Source of the DNA: Ferruginibacter albus
GTDB lineage: Bacteria; Bacteroidota; Bacteroidia; Chitinophagales; Chitinophagaceae
Assembly: GCF_020042285.1 (NCBI RefSeq)
Contig: NZ_CP083388.1
Coordinates: 3,188,001 to 3,252,000 of the forward strand
DNA length: 64,000 bases
Reading direction: 5' to 3'
Shown here: one piece after another, positions 45,588 to 55,262 of the stretch
Layout: each line of letters begins with the position of its first letter
Numbering within the stretch: position 1 is the stretch's first letter
Notes under the pieces: generated by a model
The model's input: the letters and a program-made list of their open reading frames with translations, nothing else
What the model was told of the DNA's origin: nothing
The model's database searches: none
Position numbers and translations under genes: made by a program

Positions 45588-47708
45588 ATGGTTCAAACAA
45601 AAAAAATAGAATGGAAGGTGGAAGGAATGGATTGTAATAATTGTGCCATTACCATTTCAAAATATTTGAAGAAAGAAGGGTTACAAAACGTTACCGTAAA
45701 CTTTATTGGCGGCGATGTAAGTTTTGACCTGGATGACAAAACCTCCACGGATAAAATAAAGAACGGAATAGAAGATCTGGGCTACCACGTAGCACATCAT
45801 CACGAAGCAGCTGTTGAAAACAAAAGATCATTTTTTAAAAATCATTTTCAACGGTTTCTTTTTTGCTTACCGTTTACAGCAGTGTTGCTCTTGCACATGC
45901 TTCCATGGCATATTCATTTTTTAATGAACGGCTGGATACAAATGCTCATATGCTTACCGGTATTCCTTTTAGGAATGAGCTATTTCGGAACAAGCGCTTA
46001 TCGTAGCTTAAGTAAAGGTGTTCCCAATATGAATGTGTTAATTGCAATGGGCGCTTTGGCGGCATTTGTATATAGTTTTATCGGAACTGTTGCTAATTGG
46101 GGCATGGATTATTTCTTTTACGAAACAACTGCTACTATTATCACTTTGGTTTTTTTAGGAGAATGGATCGAACATAAATCTTTACAAATAACACAAAAGG
46201 AATTAAACAAATTAGCCGGTCAGCAAAAAGTAATGGCAAACATGATCGCTTTTGATGGCGACCATAAAGAATTAATTTTTCCTGTAGAGAATACACAGTT
46301 GCATGTTGGTGATCTTATCTTAATTAAAAATGGCGAGCAGGTACCTACTGATTGTAAAATTTTATGGGGAAGTGTACATGCTAACGAAGCGCTGTTAACC
46401 GGCGAAAACAAGCCTGTACAAAAAGGAATTAAAGATCCGTTGATCGGTGGCAGCATTATTATTGAAGGTACTGTTAAAGCGCAGGTAACTGCCGTTGGAA
46501 AGGATACCGTGCTAAGTAATATTTTAAACCTGGTAAAACAAGCGCAGCATGAAAAACCTCCCATGCAACAATTGGCGGATAAGATAAGCGCTGTGTTTGT
46601 GCCTTTGGTTATAGGCATTTCAATAGCCGCATTTGTGTTGAATTATTTTATTCTGCATGTAGATGTATCGCATTCGTTGATGCGTAGTATAGCCGTACTC
46701 GTTATATCTTGTCCTTGTGCAATGGGATTGGCAACACCGGCAGCTATTGCAGTAGGCTTGGGAAGAGCAGCACGCAACGGTATATTATTTCGTAATGCTA
46801 AAAGCTTAGAGCTGTTTAAAAACATAAGCATGGTAGTATTTGACAAAACAGGAACACTAACGAAAGGTGAACTAAAAATTTCCGGCTTCGAAACTTCTGT
46901 TTTAAAGGAAGATGAATTTAAAAGAGTGGTTTTTTCTTTAGAAAAATATTCCAATCACCCTATTGCTAAAGCAGTAGCAAACGAATGGAAAACAAATAAT
47001 ATTATCAACTGGAAAAATGTAGAAGAAGTAAAAGGTGTTGGTATTAAAGCAGAAGATAAAGAAGGCAATAGCTATCTATTGGGTTCTCATAAAGTAGCAA
47101 ACGTTATTGGTGATACTAAACATACTTCTTACTTATTAAAAAATGATGAACAGATCGGCTGGTTTGATGTAGAAGATGAAATAAGAACAGAGGCAAAAGA
47201 AGTGGTTAGCTATCTTCATTCAAAAAAAATAAAAACATATTTATTAAGTGGAGATAATGAAAGCGCCTGTAAAAAAGTTGCTGCTGCCTTAGGTATTGAA
47301 AATATTTTTGCAGAGAGATCTCCTGAAGAAAAATTAAAGATCATCGAGCAATTGAATAAAGAAGGTTCGACAGCAATGGTGGGTGATGGCATTAATGATG
47401 CACCTGCTTTGGCAAAAGCTACTATTGGTATTTCTATGAGTGAAGCTACCCAAGTAGCTGTACAAACTGCGCAGGTAGTTTTGATGAACAAAGGCATTCA
47501 GAATTTACCATTGGCATTAGGATTAGGAAAACACACATTCGGCACTATTAAAGAAAATTTATTTTGGGCATTTATTTATAATATAGTTGCCATCCCGGTT
47601 GCTATTTTAGGTTTGTTACAACCCGGTGTTGCTGCTTTAGCGATGGGCTTTAGCGACGTTGTGCTGGCAGCAAATTCTGTTCGTCTTAATTACAGGAAAG
47701 TGGTTTAA
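45588..47708 (+). CDS. copA: Copper-exporting P1B-type ATPase
   Basis: This 706-residue membrane pump has one N-terminal metal-binding HMA domain with the CxxC pair in MDCNNC (residues 14-19). Helices carry the transport motif SCPCAMGLATPAAI (CPC); the phosphorylation site is DKTGTLTKG, the ATP-binding signature is SNHPIAKAV and the hinge is MVGDGINDAPAL. CPC with a CxxC domain fits Cu(I) export, though silver would also be possible. No copper regulator or chaperone is adjacent. Confidence 0.94.
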   Translation: MVQTKKIEWKVEGMDCNNCAITISKYLKKEGLQNVTVNFIGGDVSFDLDDKTSTDKIKNGIEDLGYHVAHHHEAAVENKRSFFKNHFQRFLFCLPFTAVLLLHMLPWHIHFLMNGWIQMLICLPVFLLGMSYFGTSAYRSLSKGVPNMNVLIAMGALAAFVYSFIGTVANWGMDYFFYETTATIITLVFLGEWIEHKSLQITQKELNKLAGQQKVMANMIAFDGDHKELIFPVENTQLHVGDLILIKNGEQVPTDCKILWGSVHANEALLTGENKPVQKGIKDPLIGGSIIIEGTVKAQVTAVGKDTVLSNILNLVKQAQHEKPPMQQLADKISAVFVPLVIGISIAAFVLNYFILHVDVSHSLMRSIAVLVISCPCAMGLATPAAIAVGLGRAARNGILFRNAKSLELFKNISMVVFDKTGTLTKGELKISGFETSVLKEDEFKRVVFSLEKYSNHPIAKAVANEWKTNNIINWKNVEEVKGVGIKAEDKEGNSYLLGSHKVANVIGDTKHTSYLLKNDEQIGWFDVEDEIRTEAKEVVSYLHSKKIKTYLLSGDNESACKKVAAALGIENIFAERSPEEKLKIIEQLNKEGSTAMVGDGINDAPALAKATIGISMSEATQVAVQTAQVVLMNKGIQNLPLALGLGKHTFGTIKENLFWAFIYNIVAIPVAILGLLQPGVAALAMGFSDVVLAANSVRLNYRKVV

Positions 47709-47711
47709 CAA

Positions 47712-47741
47712 GTCGTGAAATGTGAAGCGTGAGACGTGAAG
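47712..47741. repeat. GTGAA-rich simple repeat upstream of the four-helix-bundle gene
   Basis: GTCGTGAAATGTGAAGCGTG and following bases. The exact 14-mer TCGTGAAATGTGAA (47713-47726) is shared with the repeat inside hemC. Confidence 0.65.
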
Positions 47742-47767
47742 CCAAAACTGTATATTTATAAAAATTT

Positions 47768-48116
47768 ATGCTACTTGGCTTAAAGCACAAGCAACTTGTT
47801 CTTTACAAAACTGCAGGGCAATTAATTAAAGAAGTATAGGTTAACAATGCTCTTGCCTGATTCGGAAAAATTCAACTTGGTTTCACAAGTTAGAAGAGCA
47901 GCATTATCAGTGAAATTAAATCTGGCTGAAGGTTCCTCCAGAAAATCTAAAGTAGAAAGAAATCGTTTCTATGAAATAGCAAGAGGTTCTGTTGTAGAAA
48001 TTGATGCGGCGGCTGAAGTTATGCTGGATCTGGAATTTCTCACTCCCGATAATATTGAATTGTTGGGCGAATTATTAAACAGGTGTTTCAGCATGCTTAG
48101 TAAACTCATAAATTAG
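47768..48116 (+). pseudogene. Frameshifted four-helix-bundle (S23/IVS-type) protein gene
   Basis: The family usually runs about 115-125 residues. Frame 1 starts at the ATG at 47768 (MLLGLKHKQLVLYKTAGQLI) and stops at TAG 47837-47839 after KEV. The other frame continues seamlessly with YRLTMLLPDSEKFNLVSQVR, RAALSVKLNLAEG and GSVVEIDAAAEVM to 48116. Joining them needs a one-base loss or two-base gain near 47834-47839. The downstream ATG at 47847 (89 residues) would miss the first helix. Such genes sit in 23S rRNA intervening sequences and as stand-alone copies. Confidence 0.8.
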
Positions 48117-48130
48117 CATTCTTTTCATTC

Positions 48131-48155
48131 TCGTTTCACGACTGACGTTTGACGA
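48131..48155. repeat. GTGAA-type repeat, reverse orientation, downstream copy
   Basis: TCGTTTCACGACTGACGTTT then GACG. Its reverse complement shares GTCGTGAAA with the upstream copy at 47712, so the four-helix-bundle gene lies between inverted simple repeats. Confidence 0.55.
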
Positions 48156-48167
48156 ACATTCTTTATT

Positions 48168-50075
48168 ATGCAGGATATACATTCCATTCTAAAACAATAT
48201 TGGGGTTATGATTCTTTTCGCTCTATGCAGGAAGATATCATTAATGCCGTATTGGAAGAGAAGGACGTATTGGCATTGTTACCAACCGGTGGCGGAAAAT
48301 CTATCTGTTTCCAGGTGCCGGCTATATTGAAAGATGGCATATGCTTGGTCGTTAGTCCTTTGATCGCACTAATGAAAGACCAGGTAGAAAATCTAAAAAA
48401 AAGAGGAATACCTGCACTGGCAATTTACTCAGGCATGAGTTACGTAGCGCTAAAGAAAACATTGGAAAACGCAGCGTATGGTAATTATAAATTCCTTTAT
48501 GTTTCGCCCGAAAGACTAGAGACTGAATTATTTTTAGAATATCTTCCTGCCATCAATATTAACCTAATTGCTGTTGACGAAGCACATTGTGTATCACAAT
48601 GGGGATATGATTTCCGTCCTCCTTACTTGCGAATTGCCGCTTTACGGGAGCATATCCCTGATGTGCCTATACTGGCGCTAACAGCATCTGCTACACTCAA
48701 AGTTCAAAATGATATTTGCGAAAAATTATTATTTAAAAAAGATCAACAACGTTTTCAAAAGTCATTTGAGCGGCCGAATCTTTCTTATAGTGTTTTCAAC
48801 ATTGCATCCAAGCAAAATAAATTAATTGAGATACTTACCAATGTAAAAGGCAGCGCCATTGTTTACTGCAAAAGCCGAAAGCATACCAAAGAGGTTGCTG
48901 ATCTTTTAAAACTTAATAGTATTAATGCAGATCATTATCATGCGGGACTTACAGCTGATGAACGCAATTCAAAACAAGAAAACTGGATCAACAATAAAAT
49001 AAGAGTAATTGCCTGTACCAATGCATTTGGAATGGGTATTGACAAACCGGATGTAAGAGTAGTTATACATTATGATATGCCGGATAGTTTAGAGAATTAT
49101 TACCAGGAGGCAGGCAGGGCTGGTCGTGATGAAAGAAGAGCTTATGCTGTGTTACTATACAGTGCAAAAGAAACACAGGAATTATCAGAACAAGGCAGCA
49201 TACGTTTTCCTGCTACAGAAACAATCAAGACTGTTTATACTGCTATAATGAATCATTTACAGGTTGCAGCAGGTGTAGGAGAAGGACTTAGTTTTGATTT
49301 TGACCTGATGACATTTTCCAATGCGTTCAAGCTTAATGTACTTACTGCTACTTATGCTATTAAAACGTTGGAACAGGAAAATGTGTTAACCTTTAATGAG
49401 ATTTTCTTCAAACCTTCTACTTTGGTATTTACTGCTACCAAAGAGCAGTTGAATGAATTGCAAAATACTCATCCTGAATTATCAGAAATCTCCAAAGGTT
49501 TATTACGAACTTATGAAGGCATATTCGATTTCCCCACGTCTATTAACGAAAGGCAATTAGCCACTTTCTTAAAAAAGCCTATTACAATGATCTATGCGAA
49601 ACTGAAAGAGTTAAGCAGATCAGGTTTTGTAGATTATACACCACAGAAAGATAAACTCCAGCTTACCCTGCTGCAAAACAGAATGTATGCCGACAACTTT
49701 CACTTGAACCTGGGAAATTATGCGGAACGCAAGAACAATTTTGAACAACGTGCAAAGACGATGATCAGCTATGTTGCGGATAATAAAACTTGCCGCAGTC
49801 AATCAATTGCTGTTTATTTTAATGATCTATCCGTAAAGGAATGTGGCGTTTGCGATACCTGCATCAATAAAAAAACGGTAGAAATAACTAAAGAAGAGTT
49901 TGAAAAAATCGCCGGTCAAATTTTACAATCTATCAATCAGCAGCCATCACAGGCAAAAGATCTATTGAATAATAACCCTACGATTAAAAAAGATAAGTTC
50001 TGGAAAGTAATAAGCTACTTACAATCTGAAAGAAAGGTGGTGGTTGATAGCGAAGGATATATCAGGAAAGGATAA
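48168..50075 (+). CDS. recQ: ATP-dependent DNA helicase RecQ
   Basis: This 3'-5' SF2 helicase acts in recombination and fork repair. Walker A is GGGKS (residues 41-45) in LLPTGGGKSICFQ; the DExH box is VDEAHCVSQWGYDFRP and motif VI is QEAGRAGRDE. The RecQ-Ct zinc site has C-x(n)-CGVCDTC, near residue 560. The C-terminal extension (QAKDLLNNNPTIKKDKFWKV) is short and does not show a clear HRDC domain. The 635-residue length fits Bacteroidota RecQ. Confidence 0.96.
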   Translation: MQDIHSILKQYWGYDSFRSMQEDIINAVLEEKDVLALLPTGGGKSICFQVPAILKDGICLVVSPLIALMKDQVENLKKRGIPALAIYSGMSYVALKKTLENAAYGNYKFLYVSPERLETELFLEYLPAININLIAVDEAHCVSQWGYDFRPPYLRIAALREHIPDVPILALTASATLKVQNDICEKLLFKKDQQRFQKSFERPNLSYSVFNIASKQNKLIEILTNVKGSAIVYCKSRKHTKEVADLLKLNSINADHYHAGLTADERNSKQENWINNKIRVIACTNAFGMGIDKPDVRVVIHYDMPDSLENYYQEAGRAGRDERRAYAVLLYSAKETQELSEQGSIRFPATETIKTVYTAIMNHLQVAAGVGEGLSFDFDLMTFSNAFKLNVLTATYAIKTLEQENVLTFNEIFFKPSTLVFTATKEQLNELQNTHPELSEISKGLLRTYEGIFDFPTSINERQLATFLKKPITMIYAKLKELSRSGFVDYTPQKDKLQLTLLQNRMYADNFHLNLGNYAERKNNFEQRAKTMISYVADNKTCRSQSIAVYFNDLSVKECGVCDTCINKKTVEITKEEFEKIAGQILQSINQQPSQAKDLLNNNPTIKKDKFWKVISYLQSERKVVVDSEGYIRKG

Positions 50076-50085
50076 AAATAAAAAA

Positions 50086-50110
50086 GGGACCAAGATAGAA
50101 ATCTAGTCCC
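50086..50110 (+). terminator. Stem-loop after recQ
   Basis: GGGAC/GTCCC, then an inner AGAT/ATCT around AGAA, 11 bp after the recQ stop. The stem is interrupted and the T-run that follows is short (GCTTT), so termination strength is uncertain. Confidence 0.55.
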
Positions 50111-50284
50111 GCTTTAAAATCCAATATCCTATGAAAAACCGAAACGAAGATAAAGCAGAAATCGGGATTGTGCAAGAATATTTACTAATAATTTATAAAA
50201 ATTTGACTTTTGAACGGCTTTTACACATCTACTATTTCAGATTAAACTACTGACAATCAACGATTTAAATGTTTGCGGTTTTGT

Positions 50285-51820
50285 TTAAAAGAAACTTTTT
50301 TTACTTTTTCCACCTAAGCCCAAAGAGCCCAATAAAGATCTGACTATAGTATTTCCTGCGGTGCGGGCCATACTTTTTACCACGCTATTATCTAATATTT
50401 TTTCTACCATAGAGGGTTCTTCTTTTTGCGCTTTGCCTCCAGTAGTGGGTGGAGGATTATCTGCCGCCTGCTGTAATTTAGCAGTAAGCATTTCATAAGC
50501 GCTTTGACTATCTATTACCTGGCTATATTTAGCTACAAGCTTTGATCTACTTACGATTGTATTTATTTCCACATCCGTTAATACGTCCATTCTGCTGCGT
50601 GGCGCACATAGCATAACCTGCACTAATGGTGTTGGAACACCGGATTCATTCAACATCGTTACTAATGCTTCTCCAATACCTAATTGAGTGATAAGATCTT
50701 CTGTTTTATAAAATGTTGTTTCAGGATAGTTTTCAGCTGTTTGTTTAATTGTTTTTCTGTCTGCAGCTGTAAATGCACGCAAGGCATGTTGCACTTTTAA
50801 ACCCAACTGACCTAATACACTTGCAGGAACATCCATTGGGTTTTGTGTACAAAAGAAAATACCAATACCTTTTGAACGTATCAATTTTATAATTGTCTCT
50901 ATCTGCTCCAATAAGGCCTGGCTCGCTTCATTAAAAATCAAATGAGCCTCGTCAATAAACATTACCAGCTTAGGCTTATCTAAATCGCCTGCTTCAGGGC
51001 AACTGGCATATAATTCTGCCAGTAATTGCAACATAAAGGTTGAAAACAACTTAGGCTTGTCCTGCAAATCGGTAACCCTTAATATGTTGATCATCCCATG
51101 CCCGTCATCGCTTATGCGCATAAGATCATCCACTTCAAAACTTTTCTCTCCAAAGAAAAGATCAGCACCTTGTTGCTGTAATTCTATCACTTTACGTAAA
51201 ATAGTACCTGTGCTGGTGGTAGAGACGTTACCGTATGTTTTTTTCAATTCATCTTTTCCCTCGTCGGTTACGTATTGCAATACTTTAATAAAGTCTTTCA
51301 GATCCAACAAGGGCAATTTGTTGTCATCGCAATATTTAAAGATCATTGCCACTACTCCTTCCTGCGTATCATTCAACTCCAATATTTTACTTAATAAAAC
51401 CGGGCCAAACTCACTAACGGTAGCACGCAAACGAACTCCAGGCTGATTGCTTAAACTCAATAGTTCAGCAGGAAATTGAGACGGCTTATATTCCATGTTC
51501 AATTGCTGATAACGTTCCTTTACCTTATCATTAACCGTACCCATTGCAGCAATCCCACTTAGATCACCTTTAATATCGAGCAGCAATGTAGAAACACTGG
51601 AATCGCTCAGGTATTCGCTTATCATTTGCAGGGTTTTGGTTTTACCTGTTCCCGTAGCACCGGCAATCAATCCATGCCGATTCATTGTTTTCAATGGAAG
51701 ATTTACAGGCGTATCTGCAAGCACTTGTCCATCCAGCATTGCATTGCCTATTCTTACCGATTCGCCTTTAAACGTGTAACCCTTATTGATCAACTCTGTA
51801 AAATCATTCTTGTTAGCCAT
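50285..51820 (-). CDS. HerA-like helicase (DUF853/YjgR family)
   Basis: This 511-residue cytoplasmic ATPase has Walker A GATGTGKTKTLQ near residue 70, a Walker B with MFIDEAHLIFNEA, and CTQNPMDVPASVLGQLGLKVQHALRAF, which identify the DUF853/YjgR family of the HerA-FtsK superfamily. A charged, Gly-rich C-terminus (SLGLGGKSKKSFF) follows. DNA-pumping relatives act with NurA nucleases, but no NurA is nearby. The ATG at 51820 (MANKNDFTELI) is preferred over an upstream in-frame start at 51847. Confidence 0.88.
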   Translation of the reverse strand: MANKNDFTELINKGYTFKGESVRIGNAMLDGQVLADTPVNLPLKTMNRHGLIAGATGTGKTKTLQMISEYLSDSSVSTLLLDIKGDLSGIAAMGTVNDKVKERYQQLNMEYKPSQFPAELLSLSNQPGVRLRATVSEFGPVLLSKILELNDTQEGVVAMIFKYCDDNKLPLLDLKDFIKVLQYVTDEGKDELKKTYGNVSTTSTGTILRKVIELQQQGADLFFGEKSFEVDDLMRISDDGHGMINILRVTDLQDKPKLFSTFMLQLLAELYASCPEAGDLDKPKLVMFIDEAHLIFNEASQALLEQIETIIKLIRSKGIGIFFCTQNPMDVPASVLGQLGLKVQHALRAFTAADRKTIKQTAENYPETTFYKTEDLITQLGIGEALVTMLNESGVPTPLVQVMLCAPRSRMDVLTDVEINTIVSRSKLVAKYSQVIDSQSAYEMLTAKLQQAADNPPPTTGGKAQKEEPSMVEKILDNSVVKSMARTAGNTIVRSLLGSLGLGGKSKKSFF

Positions 51821-51911
51821 ACTAAAAATATTTACCGAAAGATACAATGTTTAGAAATTCACTTGTTGTTTTTTATGCGTCCATTCCTCTTGTCCAATAT
51901 GATGATAAAAC

Positions 51912-51939
51912 AGAGCCCGGCGAAAATTCACCGGGCTCT
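51912..51939 (-). terminator. Terminator after the PQQ-type dehydrogenase
   Basis: The 9-bp stem AGAGCCCGG/CCGGGCTCT has a 10-base loop. On the minus strand TGTTTTATC follows, about 20 bp after the stop codon of the gene at 51960. Confidence 0.8.
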
Positions 51940-51959
51940 ATAAGTCTTATTTCTTGTTT

Positions 51960-53666
51960 TTATCTTATTATTACTTTATCTGTAAAAGAAGCGCCTCTAT
52001 CCGAAAAAAGCTTTACTACATACATTCCTTTAGCCATGCTTGGCGGCAATCGTACCTCCAGGTAAGATTGATTTAAAGTAACTTCTTTTTCAAAAACAAT
52101 ATTTCCGCTTACGTTTATTACGGTTACGGCTCGTATATTTTCAGCAGAATAAATATGCAATACATTGTCTTGTATAACGGTTGGGTAAATTAACCTGCCA
52201 TTATAGCCTGTATTATTCAATTTAACTACAGGAGACAAGGTGTAATTGCCATCATTCTGTATTATTTTAAGCCTAAAATAATTTTCATTTGAGTTGATGA
52301 TACTCTTATCATCATTAGAATAAGTATAATTATTTTCAGCATTATTATTGGCAGGTATGGCAGCAATGGATGTAAATTGTACTCCATTAAAGCTTTGTTC
52401 TATTTCAAAGGATGAAGTGTTTATTTCATTAGTGGTAGTCCAATTAAAATTTATTTTATCAATTTGCTTGTCGGCTGTAAAGCTCAATAATTTTACAGGA
52501 AGTGCGCCATCCACACCGATCTTATAAATAGTTCCGTTTAAAGAAGTTAAATACAGGTCTCCATTAGTGTCTTCGCCAAAGCTGCTTGCGGGTGAAGGCC
52601 AATGGGTTTGCCGGGTAAAAAACCAACCACCGCTACCATCAGATTTTGCCAACCAGCCGTTTGCCGAAGTGTAATCTGTAAACAAATAATATCCCTGCAA
52701 TGCATCAATATTACCCCGGTAAAAATAACCGCCCACAATGGCTATACCTCCGGTATCATTATGAGGGTATTGAAATATAGGAAATACATAATTGCCCATT
52801 GCCCCGCAACCGGAAGTATTGTAAGTGCTGTTGCCTTCATAGCATCTCCAACCATAATTCAAGCCACCTGTATTATTTGCAGCCGTACGAAAATTCACTT
52901 CTTCCCAAACACTTTGACCCACATCAGGCAACCATAGATCGCCGGTCTGTTTATCAAAGCTCCAACGCCATGGATTACGTAATCCCAAAGCCCATATCTC
53001 TTTCTTAACATTCACATCTGTACTGCTTGCATAAGGATTGTCTTCCGGAATAGTATAGTAGGGCGGCGTGGAAAAAGCATCTACATTAATGCGTATCAAT
53101 TTCCCCAATAATGAATTCAGGCTTTGGGCTGTATTTTCAGGATTGCCTCCGCTGCCACCATCGCCGGTGCCGAAATACAAATCACCATCTTTCCCAAAGT
53201 TCAATTTGCCGCCATTGTGATTGGCGTAAGGTTTTGTAATGGTCAACAATATTACACCGCTTGACGCATCTGCAATATTCGCATCTCCTTCACTTACTCT
53301 ATATCGGGCTATTGTAATTGAACCGGAGGTATTGGTGTAGTAAATAAAAAAATAACCATTAGTACTGTATTGCGGATGAAATGCAATGCTTAACAGTCCA
53401 CGCTCTCCGTTACTGGGATCATAATCTGTTAAGGAAGCAACATTTAAAAAAGGGGTAGATAAAACACTTCCATTTTGCAATATCCGAACAGTGCCTGTTT
53501 GTTCTACAATGAACAACCTACCTGTTCCATCATTAGCAGATACAATATCAACAGGCTGCGATAAACTCGTAGCAACTGAAGTGAACTTGATAATGGGAGC
53601 TTGTGCAAAAAGTCCAAGGTTTGTAAAAAGCAATGTAAAGTATAGGACGTAAATTTTGATATTCAT
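51960..53666 (-). CDS. PQQ-type glucose/sorbosone dehydrogenase with T9SS sorting domain
   Basis: This 568-residue exported enzyme has a signal peptide (MNIKIYVLYFTLLFTNLGLF, cleavage after FAQ), a GSDH six-bladed propeller (about residues 35-375, with NGERGLLSIAFHP, YANHNGGKLNFGKDGDLYFGTGDG and WALGLRNPWRWSFD), and a C-terminal Por-type sorting domain ending SFTDKVIIR. It probably oxidises sugars at the surface after type IX secretion. PQQ dependence is inferred from the family. The ATG at 53666 is preferred over one 12 codons upstream, which would place charged residues before the signal. Confidence 0.9.
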   Translation of the reverse strand: MNIKIYVLYFTLLFTNLGLFAQAPIIKFTSVATSLSQPVDIVSANDGTGRLFIVEQTGTVRILQNGSVLSTPFLNVASLTDYDPSNGERGLLSIAFHPQYSTNGYFFIYYTNTSGSITIARYRVSEGDANIADASSGVILLTITKPYANHNGGKLNFGKDGDLYFGTGDGGSGGNPENTAQSLNSLLGKLIRINVDAFSTPPYYTIPEDNPYASSTDVNVKKEIWALGLRNPWRWSFDKQTGDLWLPDVGQSVWEEVNFRTAANNTGGLNYGWRCYEGNSTYNTSGCGAMGNYVFPIFQYPHNDTGGIAIVGGYFYRGNIDALQGYYLFTDYTSANGWLAKSDGSGGWFFTRQTHWPSPASSFGEDTNGDLYLTSLNGTIYKIGVDGALPVKLLSFTADKQIDKINFNWTTTNEINTSSFEIEQSFNGVQFTSIAAIPANNNAENNYTYSNDDKSIINSNENYFRLKIIQNDGNYTLSPVVKLNNTGYNGRLIYPTVIQDNVLHIYSAENIRAVTVINVSGNIVFEKEVTLNQSYLEVRLPPSMAKGMYVVKLFSDRGASFTDKVIIR

Positions 53667-53743
53667 ATCGTTGAATTTATACCTTGTAAAGTACAAATTC
53701 AATGCCCGAAATCTACGTCCTACCTGTAATTCACTTCGTTGAG

Positions 53744-54733
53744 TTAACTTAATATTTTTTCAATAGCTGATAGCTCATCTTTTGTAAAGCTCAGTTGATT
53801 CAGGCAATCTAAATTATCATCCAGTTGTTTAACCGAACTTGCGCCGATCAATACAGAGCTAATTCTTTTATCTTTCAGCAGCCACGCTATTGCCATTTGT
53901 GCTAATGATTGCCTTCTATTTGTTGCTATTTCATTAAGCTGAGTAATTTGTTTTAATCTTTCCTCTGTTATTTCCGATGCCTGCAAATAACCGGAGGCTT
54001 TTGCTGCTCTTGAATCAGCCGGAATCCCTTTTAAATATTTATTGGTTAACATTCCCTGCGCCAATGGTGAAAATGGAATACAACCAATCCCCTCTTGCTC
54101 CAATACATCCAGCAGGCCATCTTCTACCCAACGGTCAAACATGGAGTATCTTGGCTGATGAATGATACAAGGTGTTCCTAATTGTTTTAAAATATCAACA
54201 GCTCTTTTTGTATCTGCAGGCGAATAGCTGGAGATGCCCACATACAAAGCTTTTCCGCTTCTTACTGTATGATCCAATGCCATCATGGTTTCTTCCAACG
54301 GCGTATCAGGATCAAAACGATGCGAATAAAAAATATCTACATAATCTATTTGCATACGTTTCAAACTTTGGTCTAAGCTTGACAATAAATATTTACGGGA
54401 ACCCCACTCGCCGTATGGACCGGGCCACATATTATAACCGGCTTTGGTGGAAATAATTAATTCATCTCTTAGATAATTAGTAAAATCTCTTTTTAAGATC
54501 TTACCAAAATTTTCTTCGGCGCTACCGGCTTCAGGGCCATAATTATTAGCGAGGTCAAAATGGGTAATACCTTTGTCAAACGCCCGGTGAATAATGCTTC
54601 TGCCATTATCAAAAACATCTACCGAACCGAAATTGTGCCATAATCCCAATGAAATTATCGGCAATAGTAAACCGCTTTTGCCACAGCGATTGTAAGTCAT
54701 TGAATCGTACCTTGAAGGGGAAGGCGTGTACAT
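53744..54733 (-). CDS. Aldo/keto reductase, L-glyceraldehyde-3-phosphate reductase type
   Basis: This 329-residue TIM-barrel enzyme uses NADPH. DLANNYGPEAGSAEENFG carries the catalytic Tyr and nearby Asp, KAGYNMWPGPYGEWGSRKYL is typical of the YghZ/Gpr subgroup, and YVDIFYSHRFD with CIIHQPRYSMFDR follows. YghZ-type enzymes reduce L-glyceraldehyde 3-phosphate and detoxify methylglyoxal in Escherichia coli. The actual substrate here is unknown. Confidence 0.9.
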   Translation of the reverse strand: MYTPSPSRYDSMTYNRCGKSGLLLPIISLGLWHNFGSVDVFDNGRSIIHRAFDKGITHFDLANNYGPEAGSAEENFGKILKRDFTNYLRDELIISTKAGYNMWPGPYGEWGSRKYLLSSLDQSLKRMQIDYVDIFYSHRFDPDTPLEETMMALDHTVRSGKALYVGISSYSPADTKRAVDILKQLGTPCIIHQPRYSMFDRWVEDGLLDVLEQEGIGCIPFSPLAQGMLTNKYLKGIPADSRAAKASGYLQASEITEERLKQITQLNEIATNRRQSLAQMAIAWLLKDKRISSVLIGASSVKQLDDNLDCLNQLSFTKDELSAIEKILS

Positions 54734-54767
54734 AGTTTATTTGTTTATTGATTTAGTGATTTATAGT

Positions 54768-55202
54768 TTACCAGGCTGGCAATTCGTCTATCGCTTGAAA
54801 TCGATCATCTATTTTTTCAAATCCAAAACAATAACTGCCGTTTGTAATAATTAAAAATTTTACCGGCAACGCAATGTGATAACGCAATATTTGCTGCAAT
54901 ACTTTTTCATTCAACGTCACATTCATTTCCTTACATTCTATGATCATCCATGCATTGGTATTTGCATCGTACACTACAATATCAGTTCGTTTCTTTAACT
55001 CTCCGAGTAACAGCCCTTTTTCAATTGCAATTAACGATGCAGGATATTTTTTTACTTTCGTCAGGTATTGCAAAAAATTTTGTCTCACCCATTCTTCCGG
55101 CGTTAGTACTATCCATTGCCTGCGTATCTCATCAAATATTAATTCCTTGTTATCTTCTTTTTTTATTTTAGGTTGATATGCAGGATATTCGATCTTGATC
55201 AT
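54768..55202 (-). CDS. Stand-alone HsdR N-terminal-like PD-(D/E)XK protein
   Basis: This 144-residue protein matches the HSDR_N-type nuclease domain alone. The nuclease core reads RTDIVVYD ... WMIIECKE, with the Asp and the Glu-x-Lys of PD-(D/E)XK. There is no helicase part, and no HsdM or HsdS gene is nearby, so it is not a type I restriction system. Similar single-domain proteins are common in Bacteroidota and have no settled function. It diverges from the AMP nucleosidase gene. Confidence 0.82.
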   Translation of the reverse strand: MIKIEYPAYQPKIKKEDNKELIFDEIRRQWIVLTPEEWVRQNFLQYLTKVKKYPASLIAIEKGLLLGELKKRTDIVVYDANTNAWMIIECKEMNVTLNEKVLQQILRYHIALPVKFLIITNGSYCFGFEKIDDRFQAIDELPAW

Positions 55203-55262
55203 TCTAACACGATGGAAATTATTGTATATTTATAAATAACAAATAAACGAATAAAGTTTCGC

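Noticed and set aside
53643-53722. Inverted TAGGACGTA/TACGTCCTA pair near the start of the PQQ-type dehydrogenase
   Set aside because: Short arms are far apart (over 60 bp) and no second copy was seen; likely chance.
54768-55202. Type I restriction system
   Set aside because: Only the N-terminal nuclease domain is present, without methylase, specificity or helicase genes.
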